A model generated the notes under the pieces. That model had not been told where the DNA came from. It made no database searches and saw nothing but the letters and a program-made list of their open reading frames with translations. Made by a program: the position numbers and the translations under genes. DNA of 47,627 nt from an uncultured Bacteroidales bacterium (lineage in GTDB: Bacteria > Bacteroidota > Bacteroidia > Bacteroidales > Bacteroidaceae). Location of the stretch: the NCBI GenBank assembly GCA_902760965.1, contig CACWIN010000026.1, positions 1 through 47,627 on the forward strand, read 5' to 3'. Below are positions 17,087-25,648 of the stretch, piece by piece. Positions within the stretch are counted from its first letter, which is position 1; each line of letters begins with the position of its first letter.

Positions 17087-17872
17087 TCAGAGTCCTTGGG
17101 CCTTTGCCTGGTTCCAGAGGGAGTCCATCTCCTGGAGGGTCATGTCCTTGAGCTGACGGCCTTGGCTTATGGCAGCCTCCTCGACATAGTTGAATCGGCG
17201 GATAAACTTTTTGTTTGTGCGCTCAAGAGCATCGTCCGGGTGAATTTTGTAAAGGCGTGCCACGTTGATGATTGAAAAGAGCAGGTCACCGAGTTCCTGC
17301 TCGGCTTTCTCCTTATCGTGGGCCGATATCTCCTCCTTGAGTTCTGCATATTCTTCGCGAACTTTATCAAGAGCACCCTCGGGGGTATCCCAGTCAAAAC
17401 CAACGTGGGCGGCTTTTTCCTGAATGCGGAACGCCTTGATGATAGAGGGAAGGGCATCAGGAACACCGGCCAGCACACGTTTGTTGCCGCCTTTCTCTTT
17501 GAGTTTGAGTTGCTCCCAGTTCTGCAGTACCTGCTCCTGGCCGTCAACATTGGTCGTGCCATAGATGTGTGGGTGTCGGTATATGAGTTTGTCGCAAAGT
17601 TTGTCACATACGTCCTTGATATCGTAATCGCCTGTCTCACAGCCAATCTTGGCGTAGAACACTACATGCAGCAAGACATCGCCCAACTCTTTGCAGATAT
17701 CGGCCTTGTTGTCTTTCATTATGGCGTCACAGAGTTCAAAAACCTCCTCAATGGTATTCTGACGCAGTGAATCATTGGTTTGAACACGGTCCCAAGGGCA
17801 TTTCTCCCTGAGTTCGTCCATTACATCAAGCAGGCGCCCAAAAGCCTGCATCTTTTCCTCGCGTGTATGCAT
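17087..17872 (-). CDS. mazG: Nucleoside triphosphate pyrophosphohydrolase MazG
   Basis: A 261-residue two-domain MazG. The first domain carries the metal-binding helix pair TIEEVFELCDAI and KELGDVLLHVVFYAK (about 37-75). The second repeats the theme with VREEYAELKEEI and KAEQELGDLLFSIINVARL (about 168-210). The linker CPWDRVQT-type start and KFIRRFNYVEE end are standard. MazG hydrolyses NTPs and dNTPs to NMP and pyrophosphate, cleaning the nucleotide pool and modulating starvation responses. It lies 30 bases downstream of higA on the same strand, with its own -7 box in the gap. E. coli also places mazG next to a toxin-antitoxin pair, although that pair is mazEF. Confidence 0.95.
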   Translation of the reverse strand: MHTREEKMQAFGRLLDVMDELREKCPWDRVQTNDSLRQNTIEEVFELCDAIMKDNKADICKELGDVLLHVVFYAKIGCETGDYDIKDVCDKLCDKLIYRHPHIYGTTNVDGQEQVLQNWEQLKLKEKGGNKRVLAGVPDALPSIIKAFRIQEKAAHVGFDWDTPEGALDKVREEYAELKEEISAHDKEKAEQELGDLLFSIINVARLYKIHPDDALERTNKKFIRRFNYVEEAAISQGRQLKDMTLQEMDSLWNQAKAQGL

Positions 17873-17888
17873 ATCCTTAATTTTGCTG

Positions 17889-17896
17889 CAAAATTA
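17889..17896 (-). promoter_or_regulatory. Putative -7 box of mazG
   Basis: On the minus strand TAATTTTG (17896-17889) fits TAnnTTTG and lies 16 bases before the mazG start. No -33 match was found inside the end of higA. Confidence 0.45.
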
Positions 17897-17902
17897 ATCA
17901 AT

Positions 17903-18268
17903 TCATACACCTAACACTACGCTGGGACTGATATTAAGTTCCTCTGATATTTTTCTCGCCTGTTTTAAAGTGGGCTCACTTTTTCCGGAGAGTATTTCAC
18001 TTACCTTTGAGGGGTTCATTCCCAAAATAGTAGCGAGTTTATTCTGTGTAATCCCCATCTCAAACATACGCAATTTTAGGATCTCAACTAATGAGGGTTT
18101 CTTAACGGGGTAGTGAATATCCTCATAATCAGCTACAAGGTTAGAAAGAAGAACAAGCTCTATGCTGTTTTTGTCATTAGTGGGTGTGTCATCGTTAACT
18201 ACCTTAAGCAGTTCCTCAATGCGCTCCATTGCACCTTTGTACTGTATTTCATTCTCAATTGCTGTCAT
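17903..18268 (-). CDS. higA: HigA-type antitoxin (helix-turn-helix)
   Basis: A 121-residue protein with an XRE/Cro-type helix-turn-helix at about 72-94 (ITQNKLATILGMNPSKVSEILSG) followed by SEPTLKQARKISEELNISPSVVLG, as in HigA antitoxins. The N-terminal ~60 residues are the toxin-facing, less conserved part. It begins 3 bases after the toxin gene, the toxin-first order typical of higBA. It would neutralise HigB and repress the operon, and a candidate operator lies upstream of higB. Sequence plus gene order make the assignment firm. Confidence 0.88.
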   Translation of the reverse strand: MTAIENEIQYKGAMERIEELLKVVNDDTPTNDKNSIELVLLSNLVADYEDIHYPVKKPSLVEILKLRMFEMGITQNKLATILGMNPSKVSEILSGKSEPTLKQARKISEELNISPSVVLGV

Positions 18269-18271
18269 AAC

Positions 18272-18568
18272 TCAAATGTTTTTTATATCGTCCAATTTAT
18301 CATAATCATCATGTGTTCCTATGAATCTGATATATACCATCTTCACCTTGAACAAAACTAGAGCAATAAGTCTGTAATTGTTGCCTTTTATATTAAAAAC
18401 CACTCTGTTGTTGCCAACAAAATCGGCTGAATTGAATGTCTGTTTTATCTGGGCAAAATTGTCCCATTCAGCTTTCTCAGTTTTTTCATACCAGTCTTCC
18501 AACGCTGTTTCAGCATCTTTATTAGACTGATAAAAGAGTACTAGCGTTTTCTTAGCAATGATTCTCAT
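18272..18568 (-). CDS. higB: HigB-type mRNA interferase toxin
   Basis: A 98-residue RelE-superfamily protein of the HigB branch. MRIIAKKTLVLFYQSNKDAETAL at the start, the TFNSADFVGNNRVVFNIKGNNYRLIA core strand and the closing IRFIGTHDDYDKLD are characteristic; the His and Asp/Tyr of GTHDDYDK are active-site candidates. HigB toxins cut mRNA on the ribosome during stress. It is the first gene of the pair, 3 bases before the antitoxin. Nothing suggests decay: length and motifs are complete. Confidence 0.9.
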   Translation of the reverse strand: MRIIAKKTLVLFYQSNKDAETALEDWYEKTEKAEWDNFAQIKQTFNSADFVGNNRVVFNIKGNNYRLIALVLFKVKMVYIRFIGTHDDYDKLDDIKNI

Positions 18569-18608
18569 TTCATGATATGTTGTTATAAGTTAGTATTCAA
18601 ATTCGAGG

Positions 18609-18660
18609 CAAATATACAATGATAATTCTAAAATTCAAAACTTTCTTTGTTAATTTAGAA
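18609..18660 (-). promoter_or_regulatory. higBA promoter with inverted-repeat operator candidate
   Basis: Minus strand: TTTG (18639-18636), 19-base spacer, TATATTTG (18616-18609). Inverted arms TTCTAAA (18626-18632) and TTTAGAA (18654-18660) bracket the -33 element, a suitable place for autorepression by HigA. The arms are AT-rich, so chance is not excluded. Confidence 0.45.
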
Positions 18661-18805
18661 TATATTACTCAAAGGATAGTTCTTTCTGTGTACTTCAGAT
18701 AATAATCCAAGGTGCACAGAATTTTTGAGGGTATCGGTACAAAAGCCTGCTACGTAGTGTCCACGGAAAGAACCGTTCCTGTTGAGGACATATTGTGCTT
18801 GTTTT

Positions 18806-18824
18806 GTTATTATATTATAATAAC
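18806..18824 (+). repeat. AT-rich palindrome upstream of valS
   Basis: A 19-base palindrome, GTTATTATA-T-TATAATAAC, sits 36 bases before the valS -7 box, in the ~290-base gap between higB and valS. The rest of that gap holds no gene; only the higBA and valS promoter elements are recognised. It could be an operator; a hairpin with a single-base loop is sterically unlikely. Confidence 0.4.
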
Positions 18825-18859
18825 GAGGCAGTTCTTTACATGGAGACGCAAAAAATGAG

Positions 18860-18867
18860 TACCTTTG
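18860..18867 (+). promoter_or_regulatory. valS promoter -7 box
   Basis: TACCTTTG matches TAnnTTTG, with a weak TTTA 21 bases upstream (18835-18838). Transcription would begin near 18873. This excludes the further in-frame ATG at 18865 as the translation start and supports the start at 18898. Confidence 0.6.
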
Positions 18868-18897
18868 CGGTCAATTTGGAAAACAGGTTTTATTCTT

Positions 18898-21588
18898 ATG
18901 GAATTAGCAAGCAAATACAACCCTGCCGATGTGGAGGGAAAGTGGTACAAGTATTGGGAGGATGGCAAGTTTTTTCACTCAGAGCCCGATGGCCGTGAGG
19001 CTTACACTATAGTCATTCCGCCACCAAATGTGACCGGTGTACTGCATATGGGACATATGCTCAACAACACCATTCAGGATATTCTGGTGCGTCGTGCCCG
19101 TATGATGGGCAAGAACGCCCTGTGGGTACCCGGAACCGACCATGCATCAATCGCTACTGAGGCTAAGGTGGTGGCCAAGCTTGCTGCCCAGGGAATAAAG
19201 AAGACTGACCTTACCCGTGAGGAGTTCCTAAAGCACGCATGGGAGTGGAAGGAGGAGCACGGAGGCATAATCCTCAAGCAGTTGCGCCGTCTGGGTTGCA
19301 GCTGTGACTGGGACCGTACTGCTTTCACAATGGATGACCTGCGCTCTGAGAGCGTTATCAAGGTGTTTGTTGACCTTTACAACAAGGGCCTGATTTACCG
19401 CGGCGTACGTATGGTAAACTGGGATCCCAAGGCTCAGACAGCTCTGAGCGATGAGGAGGTGGTTTACAAGGAGGAGCACAGCAAGTTGTACTATCTTAAG
19501 TACTATGTTGCCGATGCAGCCGAGAATCCTGTAAAGACCACCGGTGCAGAGGGTGAGATTGTACACAAGGATGCCAAGGGCTACTACGCAGTGGTTGCCA
19601 CCACACGTCCCGAGACCATCATGGGTGATACCGCAATGTGCATCAACCCTGCTGATCCCAAGAACGGCTGGCTCAAGGGGCACAAGGTGATTGTGCCTCT
19701 GGTTAACCGCGTAATTCCTGTAATTGAGGATGATTATGTTGACATTGAGTTCGGTACAGGTTGCTTGAAAGTAACTCCCGCTCATGATGTCAATGACTAT
19801 ATGCTGGGCGAGAAGTACAACCTTGAGACCATCGATATATTCAATGATAACGGCACCCTGAGCGAGAAAGCCGGCCTGTACATCGGTATGGATCGTTTTG
19901 CAGTAAAGAAGCAGATTGCCGTTGACCTGGATAACGCAGGCCTGCTGGAGAAGATGGAGGACTACACCAACAAGGTAGGCTACAGTGAGCGTAACCCGGA
20001 TACCGTGATTGAGCCTAAGCTCTCAATGCAGTGGTTCCTCAAGATGCAGCATTTTGCCGATATGGCTCTGCCTCCTGTAATGAATGATGAACTCAAGTTC
20101 TATCCGCCCAAATACAAGAACACCTACCGCAACTGGCTGGAGAACATCAAGGACTGGTGCATAAGCCGTCAGCTCTGGTGGGGTCACCGCATTCCCGCAT
20201 ACTTCATGCCCAAGGGCGGCTTTGTAGTTGCCGAGACAATAGATAAGGCTGTAGAGCTGGCACGCGCCAAGAGCGGTGACAACAGCCTTACAGTTGCTGA
20301 TCTGCGTCAGGATGAGGATGTGCTGGATACATGGTTCAGCTCATGGCTCTGGCCTATCAGCCTTTTTGACGGCATCAACAACCCCGATAATGAGGAGATC
20401 AAGTACTACTATCCCACAAATGACCTTGTGACAGGTCCGGATATCATATTCTTCTGGGTGGCACGTATGATCATGTCGGGTTATGAGTACAGACACGATA
20501 TGCCTTTCCGAAACGTATACTTCACAGGTATCGTTCGTGACAAGCTGGGCCGTAAGATGAGTAAGTCACTTGGCAACTCACCTGATCCCATAGGTCTGAT
20601 TGAGCAGTACGGTGCCGATGGCGTACGTATGGGTCTTATGCTCTCTGCTCCTGCAGGTAATGACATACCGTTTGATGAGGCCATCTGCGAGCAGGGCCGT
20701 AACTTCAACAACAAGATCTGGAATGCGTTCCGTCTTACACAGACCTGGACCGTAGCCGATATAGAGCAGCCTGAGAGCGCAAAGGTTGCAGTAGAGTGGT
20801 TCCGCAGCAAGTTGAACAGCACCGCTGCTGAGATGGATGACCTGATGTCAAAGTACCGCATCAGCGAGGCCCTGATGGCTGTTTATAAGTTGTTCTGGGA
20901 TGAGTTCGCAAGCTGGTATCTGGAGATCATCAAGCCTGTTTACGGACAGCCTATTGACTCCAAGACATACGCTGCTACACTGGATATGTTTGAGCAGCTG
21001 CTCATGCTGCTTCACCCGTTCATGCCGTTCATCACTGAGGAACTTTGGCACGCAGTACGCGAGCGCAAGGATGGTGAGAGCATCATGAACCAGACAATCG
21101 TTGATCTTGTAAAGGGTAAGGCCGATGCTGCTCTGCTTGATCAGTTCGAGCAGGCCAAGCAGGTTGTGACTGAGATCCGTTCAGTACGCAAGGCCAAGAA
21201 CATCGGCCCGCGTGAGCCGCTTACTGTTGAGGCTGTAGGCAGCAACCCGCTCGCAGCGTTGAGTAGCGTGATACTCAAGATGGCCGGACTGGATGAGATT
21301 GTTGTAGTAGCTGCCAAGAGTGAGGGTACAGCTGCATTCATGGTGGGAACCCAGGAGTATGCAGTACGTCTGGGCGGACTCATTGATGTGGAGGCAGAAA
21401 TCAAGAAGATGGAAGCTGAACTGCAGCACCTGGAGGGATTCCTCAAGGGTGTCAACGCCAAGCTTTCAAATGAGAACTTTGTGGCACATGCTCCTGCTGC
21501 TGTTGTTGAGAACGAGCGCAAGAAACAGGCCGATGCCACTCAGAAGATTGCAACCATAAAGGAGAGCATGGCAGCTCTTAAAAAATAA
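18898..21588 (+). CDS. valS: Valyl-tRNA synthetase
   Basis: An 896-residue class Ia synthetase starting [20 protein letters not shown]. The HIGH-type signature appears as HMGH at 50-53 within [14 protein letters not shown], and KMSKS occurs near residue 553 ([14 protein letters not shown]). Between them lies the CP1 editing domain with [12 protein letters not shown], which removes mischarged threonine. The C-terminus ends in the tRNA-binding coiled coil ([16 protein letters not shown]...). It joins valine to tRNA-Val in the cytosol. ATG 18898 is preferred over 18865, which overlaps the promoter box. The next gene starts at the base after the stop codon. Confidence 0.97.
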   Translation: MELASKYNPADVEGKWYKYWEDGKFFHSEPDGREAYTIVIPPPNVTGVLHMGHMLNNTIQDILVRRARMMGKNALWVPGTDHASIATEAKVVAKLAAQGIKKTDLTREEFLKHAWEWKEEHGGIILKQLRRLGCSCDWDRTAFTMDDLRSESVIKVFVDLYNKGLIYRGVRMVNWDPKAQTALSDEEVVYKEEHSKLYYLKYYVADAAENPVKTTGAEGEIVHKDAKGYYAVVATTRPETIMGDTAMCINPADPKNGWLKGHKVIVPLVNRVIPVIEDDYVDIEFGTGCLKVTPAHDVNDYMLGEKYNLETIDIFNDNGTLSEKAGLYIGMDRFAVKKQIAVDLDNAGLLEKMEDYTNKVGYSERNPDTVIEPKLSMQWFLKMQHFADMALPPVMNDELKFYPPKYKNTYRNWLENIKDWCISRQLWWGHRIPAYFMPKGGFVVAETIDKAVELARAKSGDNSLTVADLRQDEDVLDTWFSSWLWPISLFDGINNPDNEEIKYYYPTNDLVTGPDIIFFWVARMIMSGYEYRHDMPFRNVYFTGIVRDKLGRKMSKSLGNSPDPIGLIEQYGADGVRMGLMLSAPAGNDIPFDEAICEQGRNFNNKIWNAFRLTQTWTVADIEQPESAKVAVEWFRSKLNSTAAEMDDLMSKYRISEALMAVYKLFWDEFASWYLEIIKPVYGQPIDSKTYAATLDMFEQLLMLLHPFMPFITEELWHAVRERKDGESIMNQTIVDLVKGKADAALLDQFEQAKQVVTEIRSVRKAKNIGPREPLTVEAVGSNPLAALSSVILKMAGLDEIVVVAAKSEGTAAFMVGTQEYAVRLGGLIDVEAEIKKMEAELQHLEGFLKGVNAKLSNENFVAHAPAAVVENERKKQADATQKIATIKESMAALKK

Positions 21589-22485
21589 ATGGAGAACGAA
21601 AACAAAAAAGGCAACACCGGCCTGGTATTAGCCGTTCTGGCAATAGCTCTGCTTGTTGGAGCAGTGGTGTATCTTTATCTTTCTGTTCAGGATAAGAGTA
21701 GGGAGATTGATGATATGACCCAACTCTTTGAAATTGAGAAAGAGGAGATGGAGAACGAATACTCCGGATTTGCCGTACAGTATGACGAGATGCAGAGGCA
21801 TATCTCCAATGACTCTCTTATTCGTCAGTTGGATAAGGAAAAACAGCGCACGCAGCAGTTGCTGGAGGAACTCCGTCAGACCAAGGCTACCAATGCAGCC
21901 GAGATTACCAGACTCAAAAGGGAACTTGCAACCGTACGTGAGGTAATGCGTTCATACGTTATCCAGATAGACTCCCTTGACCAGGTTAACAAACAGCTTG
22001 CCAAGGAGAACACCCGCGTCCGTCAGCAATATCAGGAGCAGACAAAGGTTGTGGAACAGCTTACTGTAGCAAAGGAGAAAGCCGAGGAAAAGGTTGCTCT
22101 CGCGTCACAGCTTGATGCGGCTGCTATTACTGTATCTGCACGAAACAAGCGCGGAAAAGAGGAAAAGAAAGTAAAGAACGTTACACAGTTCATGATAAAC
22201 TTTACCATTGTCAAGAATATAACCGTCCAGACCGGCGAGAAAACCGTGTATCTGCGTATCACCAAACCGGACGGCGAGCCTTTGGTAAAGGATGCAAGCA
22301 ATACGTTCCAGTATGAGAACGTGGCTCTGGAGTACTCTGCCAAGAAGTATATTGAATATACCGGCGAGCAGCAGGAGGTTACCATGTACTGGGATGTTGA
22401 GGAATATCTCAGTGCAGGAACATATACCGCATATCTGTTTGTTGACGGCGTAATGATTGGCGAACAGAGTATTACACTTAATTGA
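21589..22485 (+). CDS. Single-pass membrane coiled-coil protein of unknown function
   Basis: A 298-residue protein with a short polar N-terminus, one membrane helix at about 11-32 (LVLAVLAIALLVGAVVYLYL), and a long heptad-rich coiled coil (about 35-180). A C-terminal beta-rich domain (about 195-298; TVYLRITKPDGEPLVKD... and TMYWDVEEYLSAGTYTAYLFVDG) looks Ig-like. I do not recognise a named family. The topology suggests the coiled coil and domain lie in the periplasm. The gene starts exactly after the valS stop, so translation is coupled. An envelope scaffold role is possible but not shown. Confidence 0.75.
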   Translation: MENENKKGNTGLVLAVLAIALLVGAVVYLYLSVQDKSREIDDMTQLFEIEKEEMENEYSGFAVQYDEMQRHISNDSLIRQLDKEKQRTQQLLEELRQTKATNAAEITRLKRELATVREVMRSYVIQIDSLDQVNKQLAKENTRVRQQYQEQTKVVEQLTVAKEKAEEKVALASQLDAAAITVSARNKRGKEEKKVKNVTQFMINFTIVKNITVQTGEKTVYLRITKPDGEPLVKDASNTFQYENVALEYSAKKYIEYTGEQQEVTMYWDVEEYLSAGTYTAYLFVDGVMIGEQSITLN

Positions 22486-22501
22486 TTTTCCGTTTTATTT
22501 A

Positions 22502-23524
22502 ATGAGCACTTTCCGCGAACTTGGGGTATCGGACCGGATACTCAAGGCTATTGAAGAGTTAGGTTTTGAGAACCCCATGCCCGTTCAGGAGGCGGTAATT
22601 CCGTATCTTTTGGAAGAGGGGAGCGGTGATGTTGTGGCGTTGGCACAGACCGGTACCGGTAAGACCGCCGCTTACGGCATACCGGTAATTCAGCGTACCG
22701 ATGTGGACAGCAAGGATGCCCAGTTCCTTATACTGAGTCCTACACGTGAGCTTTGCGTTCAGATTGCCAGTGACCTGGCTGATTTTTCGCATTATATTGA
22801 AGGCCTGCACGTTATCCCTATGTACGGAGGCTCATCCATAGAGAACCAGATACGCAACTTTAAGCGCGGTGCACACGTAATTGTGGCTACTCCGGGCCGA
22901 CTGATTGACCTTATGGAGCGCGGTGTGGTAAGTCTTGACACCATCCGCACAGTCATCCTTGATGAGGCCGATGAGATGCTCAACATGGGATTCAGCGAGG
23001 ATCTTGAAAAGATACTTTCATCGGTCCCTGTGGAGCGCAAGATGCTTATGTTCTCGGCCACTATGAGCAAGGAGATTCAGACAATATCGCAGAAATACCT
23101 GAACAATGCCCGCGAAATTGTAATAGGTACACGTAACGAAGGGGCCGAGAACGTGAACCACGTCTATTACATGGTTCACGCCAAGGACAAGTACCTGGCG
23201 CTTAAGCGCATAGTTGACTACTATCCTTCAATTTACGCTATAATTTTTTGCCGTACCCGACTGGAGACGCAGGAGATTGCCGACAAGCTGATGCAGGACG
23301 GCTACAATGCCGATTCACTGCACGGTGACCTGTCACAGGCACAGCGTGACCTCACCATGAACAAGTTCCGCAAGCACCAGCTGCAGCTTCTGGTGGCTAC
23401 TGATGTGGCTGCACGCGGCCTTGATGTGGACAACCTGACTCATGTCATAAACTTTGGACTGCCTGATGATATTGAGAACTATACCCATCGTAGCGGCCGT
23501 ACGAAAAGCAGCTCTATAAGGTAA
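22502..23524 (+). CDS. DEAD-box RNA helicase, N-terminal part of a broken gene
   Basis: 340 codons encoding almost the whole helicase core: Q motif (PMPVQEA), motif I AQTGTGKT (48-55), PTREL (80-84), TPGR, DEAD (154-157), SAT (185-187), then domain 2 up to HRSGRT (329-334). Here the normal motif VI continuation GRAGKTG is missing and the frame runs into a stop six codons later. The rest of the protein resumes in another frame from about 23506 (KQLYKVIDDLERIQ...) and continues in the next entry. Comparison with family length suggests that about 130 bases were lost between the two. ATG 22502 is preferred over 22457, which would overlap the upstream gene and add a non-homologous tail. It lacks the second Arg of motif VI, so activity is doubtful. 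Confidence 0.8.
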   Translation: MSTFRELGVSDRILKAIEELGFENPMPVQEAVIPYLLEEGSGDVVALAQTGTGKTAAYGIPVIQRTDVDSKDAQFLILSPTRELCVQIASDLADFSHYIEGLHVIPMYGGSSIENQIRNFKRGAHVIVATPGRLIDLMERGVVSLDTIRTVILDEADEMLNMGFSEDLEKILSSVPVERKMLMFSATMSKEIQTISQKYLNNAREIVIGTRNEGAENVNHVYYMVHAKDKYLALKRIVDYYPSIYAIIFCRTRLETQEIADKLMQDGYNADSLHGDLSQAQRDLTMNKFRKHQLQLLVATDVAARGLDVDNLTHVINFGLPDDIENYTHRSGRTKSSSIR

Positions 23525-23604
23525 TTGACGATCTGGAGCGCATTCAGGTTAACGAGGAACAGATTGAAAAGTTCCTGCCTGAGATTTTCCGCCGTCTGGA
23601 CTGG

Positions 23605-24396
23605 ATGGATAAGAACGATATCATAAAGCGTATCGTGACCCGTGAATTCGGCCGTTTTGTACGTTACTATCAGGATGCTCCTGAACTTGAGGAGGTTACC
23701 CGTAAGGATGCCGATGACGAGAAACGCAAAAAGAAGGACCGTCATCGGGCTCAAAAAGGTTATACCCGTTTCTTTATCAATATAGGTAAGAAGGATCACG
23801 TTCAGCCTGTTCATATCATTGAGATGCTCAACCGCAATGTGGCCGGGCGCGTGGATGTGGGCCGTATTGACCTGATGCAGAGTTTCTCATTCTTTGAGTG
23901 CCCCGAGGAGTACACTGAGGAGATTATTGAGGGCATGAACGGTGTGAACTATAAGGGTCGCGAGGTAAATGTTGAGGTTGCCGAGACCCGCTCTGAGGAT
24001 GGCCAGCAGACAGAGGACAGACCCTCTAAAGAGCGTAAGTCCCGTAGGGAAGACAAACCCCGCCGTGAGGATAAACCCGTAAGGGAGAAGAAATCCAATC
24101 GTGAGGAGAAACCACGCAGAGAAAGTAAGCCCACCCGTGAGGAGAGAGCTTATCGTGAGGAAAAGACATCCCGCACTCCTAAACGTGCCCCCAAGGTTCA
24201 GGTAGCACAGGATGATGAGTTCTGGCGCGATTTTGAAAACGGTGACTGGCGTCAGTTCTTCCGAAATGGCACAAAGGGGACAGTCCCTACTGTGCCATCC
24301 AAACGCAAGGACAAGAAGTCATCGGGCCGTAAAGAAAAAGTGAACGGACGCAAAGCATCCCGCACCGTCACCAAACCAAAGAAATCCCGCCGATAG
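23605..24396 (+). CDS. DEAD-box helicase, C-terminal part (DbpA-type RNA-binding domain)
   Basis: 263 residues from the first available ATG; helicase homology in this frame already begins near 23506. It contains the end of helicase domain 2 (FGRFVRYYQDAPELEE), then a DbpA-like RNA-binding domain at about 50-128 (YTRFFINIGKKDHVQPVHIIEMLNR and FFECPEEYTEEIIEGMNG). A long basic tail of REDKP/REEKP repeats rich in Arg, Lys and Glu follows. Together with the preceding entry this would make one ~650-residue Bacteroidetes cold-shock or ribosome-assembly helicase. Near codons 221-231 the gene is interrupted by a REP-like palindrome that stays in frame. Whether this fragment is translated on its own is unknown. 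Confidence 0.75.
   Translation: MDKNDIIKRIVTREFGRFVRYYQDAPELEEVTRKDADDEKRKKKDRHRAQKGYTRFFINIGKKDHVQPVHIIEMLNRNVAGRVDVGRIDLMQSFSFFECPEEYTEEIIEGMNGVNYKGREVNVEVAETRSEDGQQTEDRPSKERKSRREDKPRREDKPVREKKSNREEKPRRESKPTREERAYREEKTSRTPKRAPKVQVAQDDEFWRDFENGDWRQFFRNGTKGTVPTVPSKRKDKKSSGRKEKVNGRKASRTVTKPKKSRR
24267..24297 (+). repeat. REP-like palindrome inside the helicase coding sequence
   Basis: TGGCACA (24267-24273) and TGTGCCA (24291-24297) flank an AAAGGGGACAGTCCCT core that can itself pair. The AAAGGGGAC core matches the intergenic palindromes at 30.5, 31.4 and 43.9 kb. In frame it encodes GTKGTVPTVPS in the low-complexity tail, where an insertion is harmless. Confidence 0.6.
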
Positions 24397-24423
24397 TTTT
24401 TAGCTGTTCTTGAAGATAATGAC

Positions 24424-24431
24424 TATCTTTG
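24424..24431 (+). promoter_or_regulatory. Putative -7 box of the serine hydrolase gene
   Basis: TATCTTTG lies 26 bases before the start codon at 24458 in the short gap after the helicase tail. No good -33 element at 19-21 bases. Confidence 0.5.
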
Positions 24432-24457
24432 GAGATATAAGTTACTAGTCATTCATT

Positions 24458-25531
24458 ATGAGAACATTGCGTATTTTAGCTGCTGTTATGGCGACTGCTG
24501 TGATGATGCAGTTCACGGCTTGTGATTCTACCAAAAATAACGAGTTGAAGCGTGGCAAGGCCAGTGATGAACTTATCGCTGCGGCCGATGCTTTTTATGA
24601 GGCTACGCGGACCGAACCTCAGGGTAGGGACCATATCAACTTGCACAGTATCATGGTACTCAAGCACGGAAAAGTGGTGCTGGAACGGTGGTACAATGGA
24701 GAGAGTGCCGATAAACCGCATACCATGTGGTCTGTGAGCAAGACATTTACCGCTACAGCCATCGGTTTTGCTATTAACGAGGGCTTGATTAAGGTAGATG
24801 ATCCTGTTTTCAGTTTCTTTCCAGAGAAACTGCCTGCCAATCTGGATGAAAATCTGGCAAGGATGACCATCCGTGACCTGCTCACCATGACCTGTGGGCA
24901 TGATGTGGCTATTGATTTTCATAATTTTGATGCTCCTGACTGGGTGGAGGGATTCCTGGCATATCCAGTGACTCATACTCCAGGTACTTATTTTGTTTAC
25001 AATTCTGTGGGAACCTATATGTTATCGGCCATAATATACAAGGTTACCGGTCAGGATATGAATGACTATCTGGATACCCGTCTGTGGCAGCCCCTGGGTA
25101 TTGAGAAGCCGGAATGGGACAAGAGCCCGCAGGGATTGAGCTGCGGCGGATGGGGCCTGCACCTTAAGACTGAAGATATGGCCCGTATGGGACAGTGTAT
25201 GCTCCAGAAAGGCAAGTGGAACGGCAAGCAGGTGATTCCCAAGTCATGGGTCAAGGAGATGTCTACATATAAGGTGGAGTCAGGTCCTGCCGGAACACGT
25301 TTGGAGGATATGCCTCGTTTAGGCATAACCAAAGAGAATAACCAGTGGGCCAAGGGTTACTGCTATCAGATGTGGATATGTGCCGACAACGGCTATCGTG
25401 CCGATGGTGCCAACGGACAATATTTCATGGTATTCCCCGATAAGGATGCCGTTCTGGTTCTAACCACTGATTCCAATGTCTACCAGCCTTATATGGATAT
25501 AATCTGGAAGTACCTGATTCCGGCTCTATAA
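24458..25531 (+). CDS. Serine hydrolase lipoprotein (beta-lactamase class C/PBP family)
   Basis: A 357-residue exported protein. The signal sequence ends QFTAC, placing the lipidated Cys at residue 22. The catalytic domain shows the S-x-x-K motif in MWSVSKTFTATA near residue 92 and the Y-x-N motif in FVYNSVGTYML near 188; the usual third box is not clear as HxG. This is the serine beta-lactamase-like family (PF00144), which includes esterases, D-aminopeptidases and DD-peptidases; substrate unknown. It stands alone with its own promoter. Its stop precedes the first of three shared operators of the efflux locus by 9 bases. Confidence 0.88.
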   Translation: MRTLRILAAVMATAVMMQFTACDSTKNNELKRGKASDELIAAADAFYEATRTEPQGRDHINLHSIMVLKHGKVVLERWYNGESADKPHTMWSVSKTFTATAIGFAINEGLIKVDDPVFSFFPEKLPANLDENLARMTIRDLLTMTCGHDVAIDFHNFDAPDWVEGFLAYPVTHTPGTYFVYNSVGTYMLSAIIYKVTGQDMNDYLDTRLWQPLGIEKPEWDKSPQGLSCGGWGLHLKTEDMARMGQCMLQKGKWNGKQVIPKSWVKEMSTYKVESGPAGTRLEDMPRLGITKENNQWAKGYCYQMWICADNGYRADGANGQYFMVFPDKDAVLVLTTDSNVYQPYMDIIWKYLIPAL

Positions 25532-25540
25532 TAGGGAAAG

Positions 25541-25625
25541 TGTCAAATTTTTGGACAATATTGGGGCAGAATCAATGATTTTGCCCTTTTTTCTTGGATA
25601 TAGGTCCGATGAGCGGATAAATTTG
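25541..25625 (+). promoter_or_regulatory. Operator TGTC-N9-GACA plus promoter of permease operon 1
   Basis: Operator TGTCAAATTTTTGGACA (25541-25557), an inverted repeat. CTTG (25593-25596) and TAAATTTG (25618-25625) form a Bacteroidetes promoter. The operator ends 60 bases before the -7 box, exactly as at 30624-30708, and one base more than at 38301-38218. An upstream activator site, probably for the response regulator encoded at 33841, is inferred. Confidence 0.7.
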
Positions 25626-25648
25626 GGGTAAAAATAAAAGTCCTATAG

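Noticed and set aside
18661-18860. T-box leader before valS
   Set aside because: No specifier-loop or T-box sequence was seen, T-boxes are not expected in Bacteroidetes, and the promoter box lies downstream of most of this stretch.
18865-18897. Earlier in-frame ATG for valS
   Set aside because: It overlaps the -7 box and likely precedes the transcription start.
22457-22501. Earlier ATG for the helicase
   Set aside because: It would overlap the preceding gene and add 15 residues without homology; the start at 22502 gives the family N-terminus.
25541-25600. Sigma-54 (-24/-12) promoter before permease 1
   Set aside because: Expected from the NtrC-like regulator, but no TGGCAC-N5-TTGCA match is present; a TTTG/TAnnTTTG promoter fits better, and the regulator lacks AAA+.
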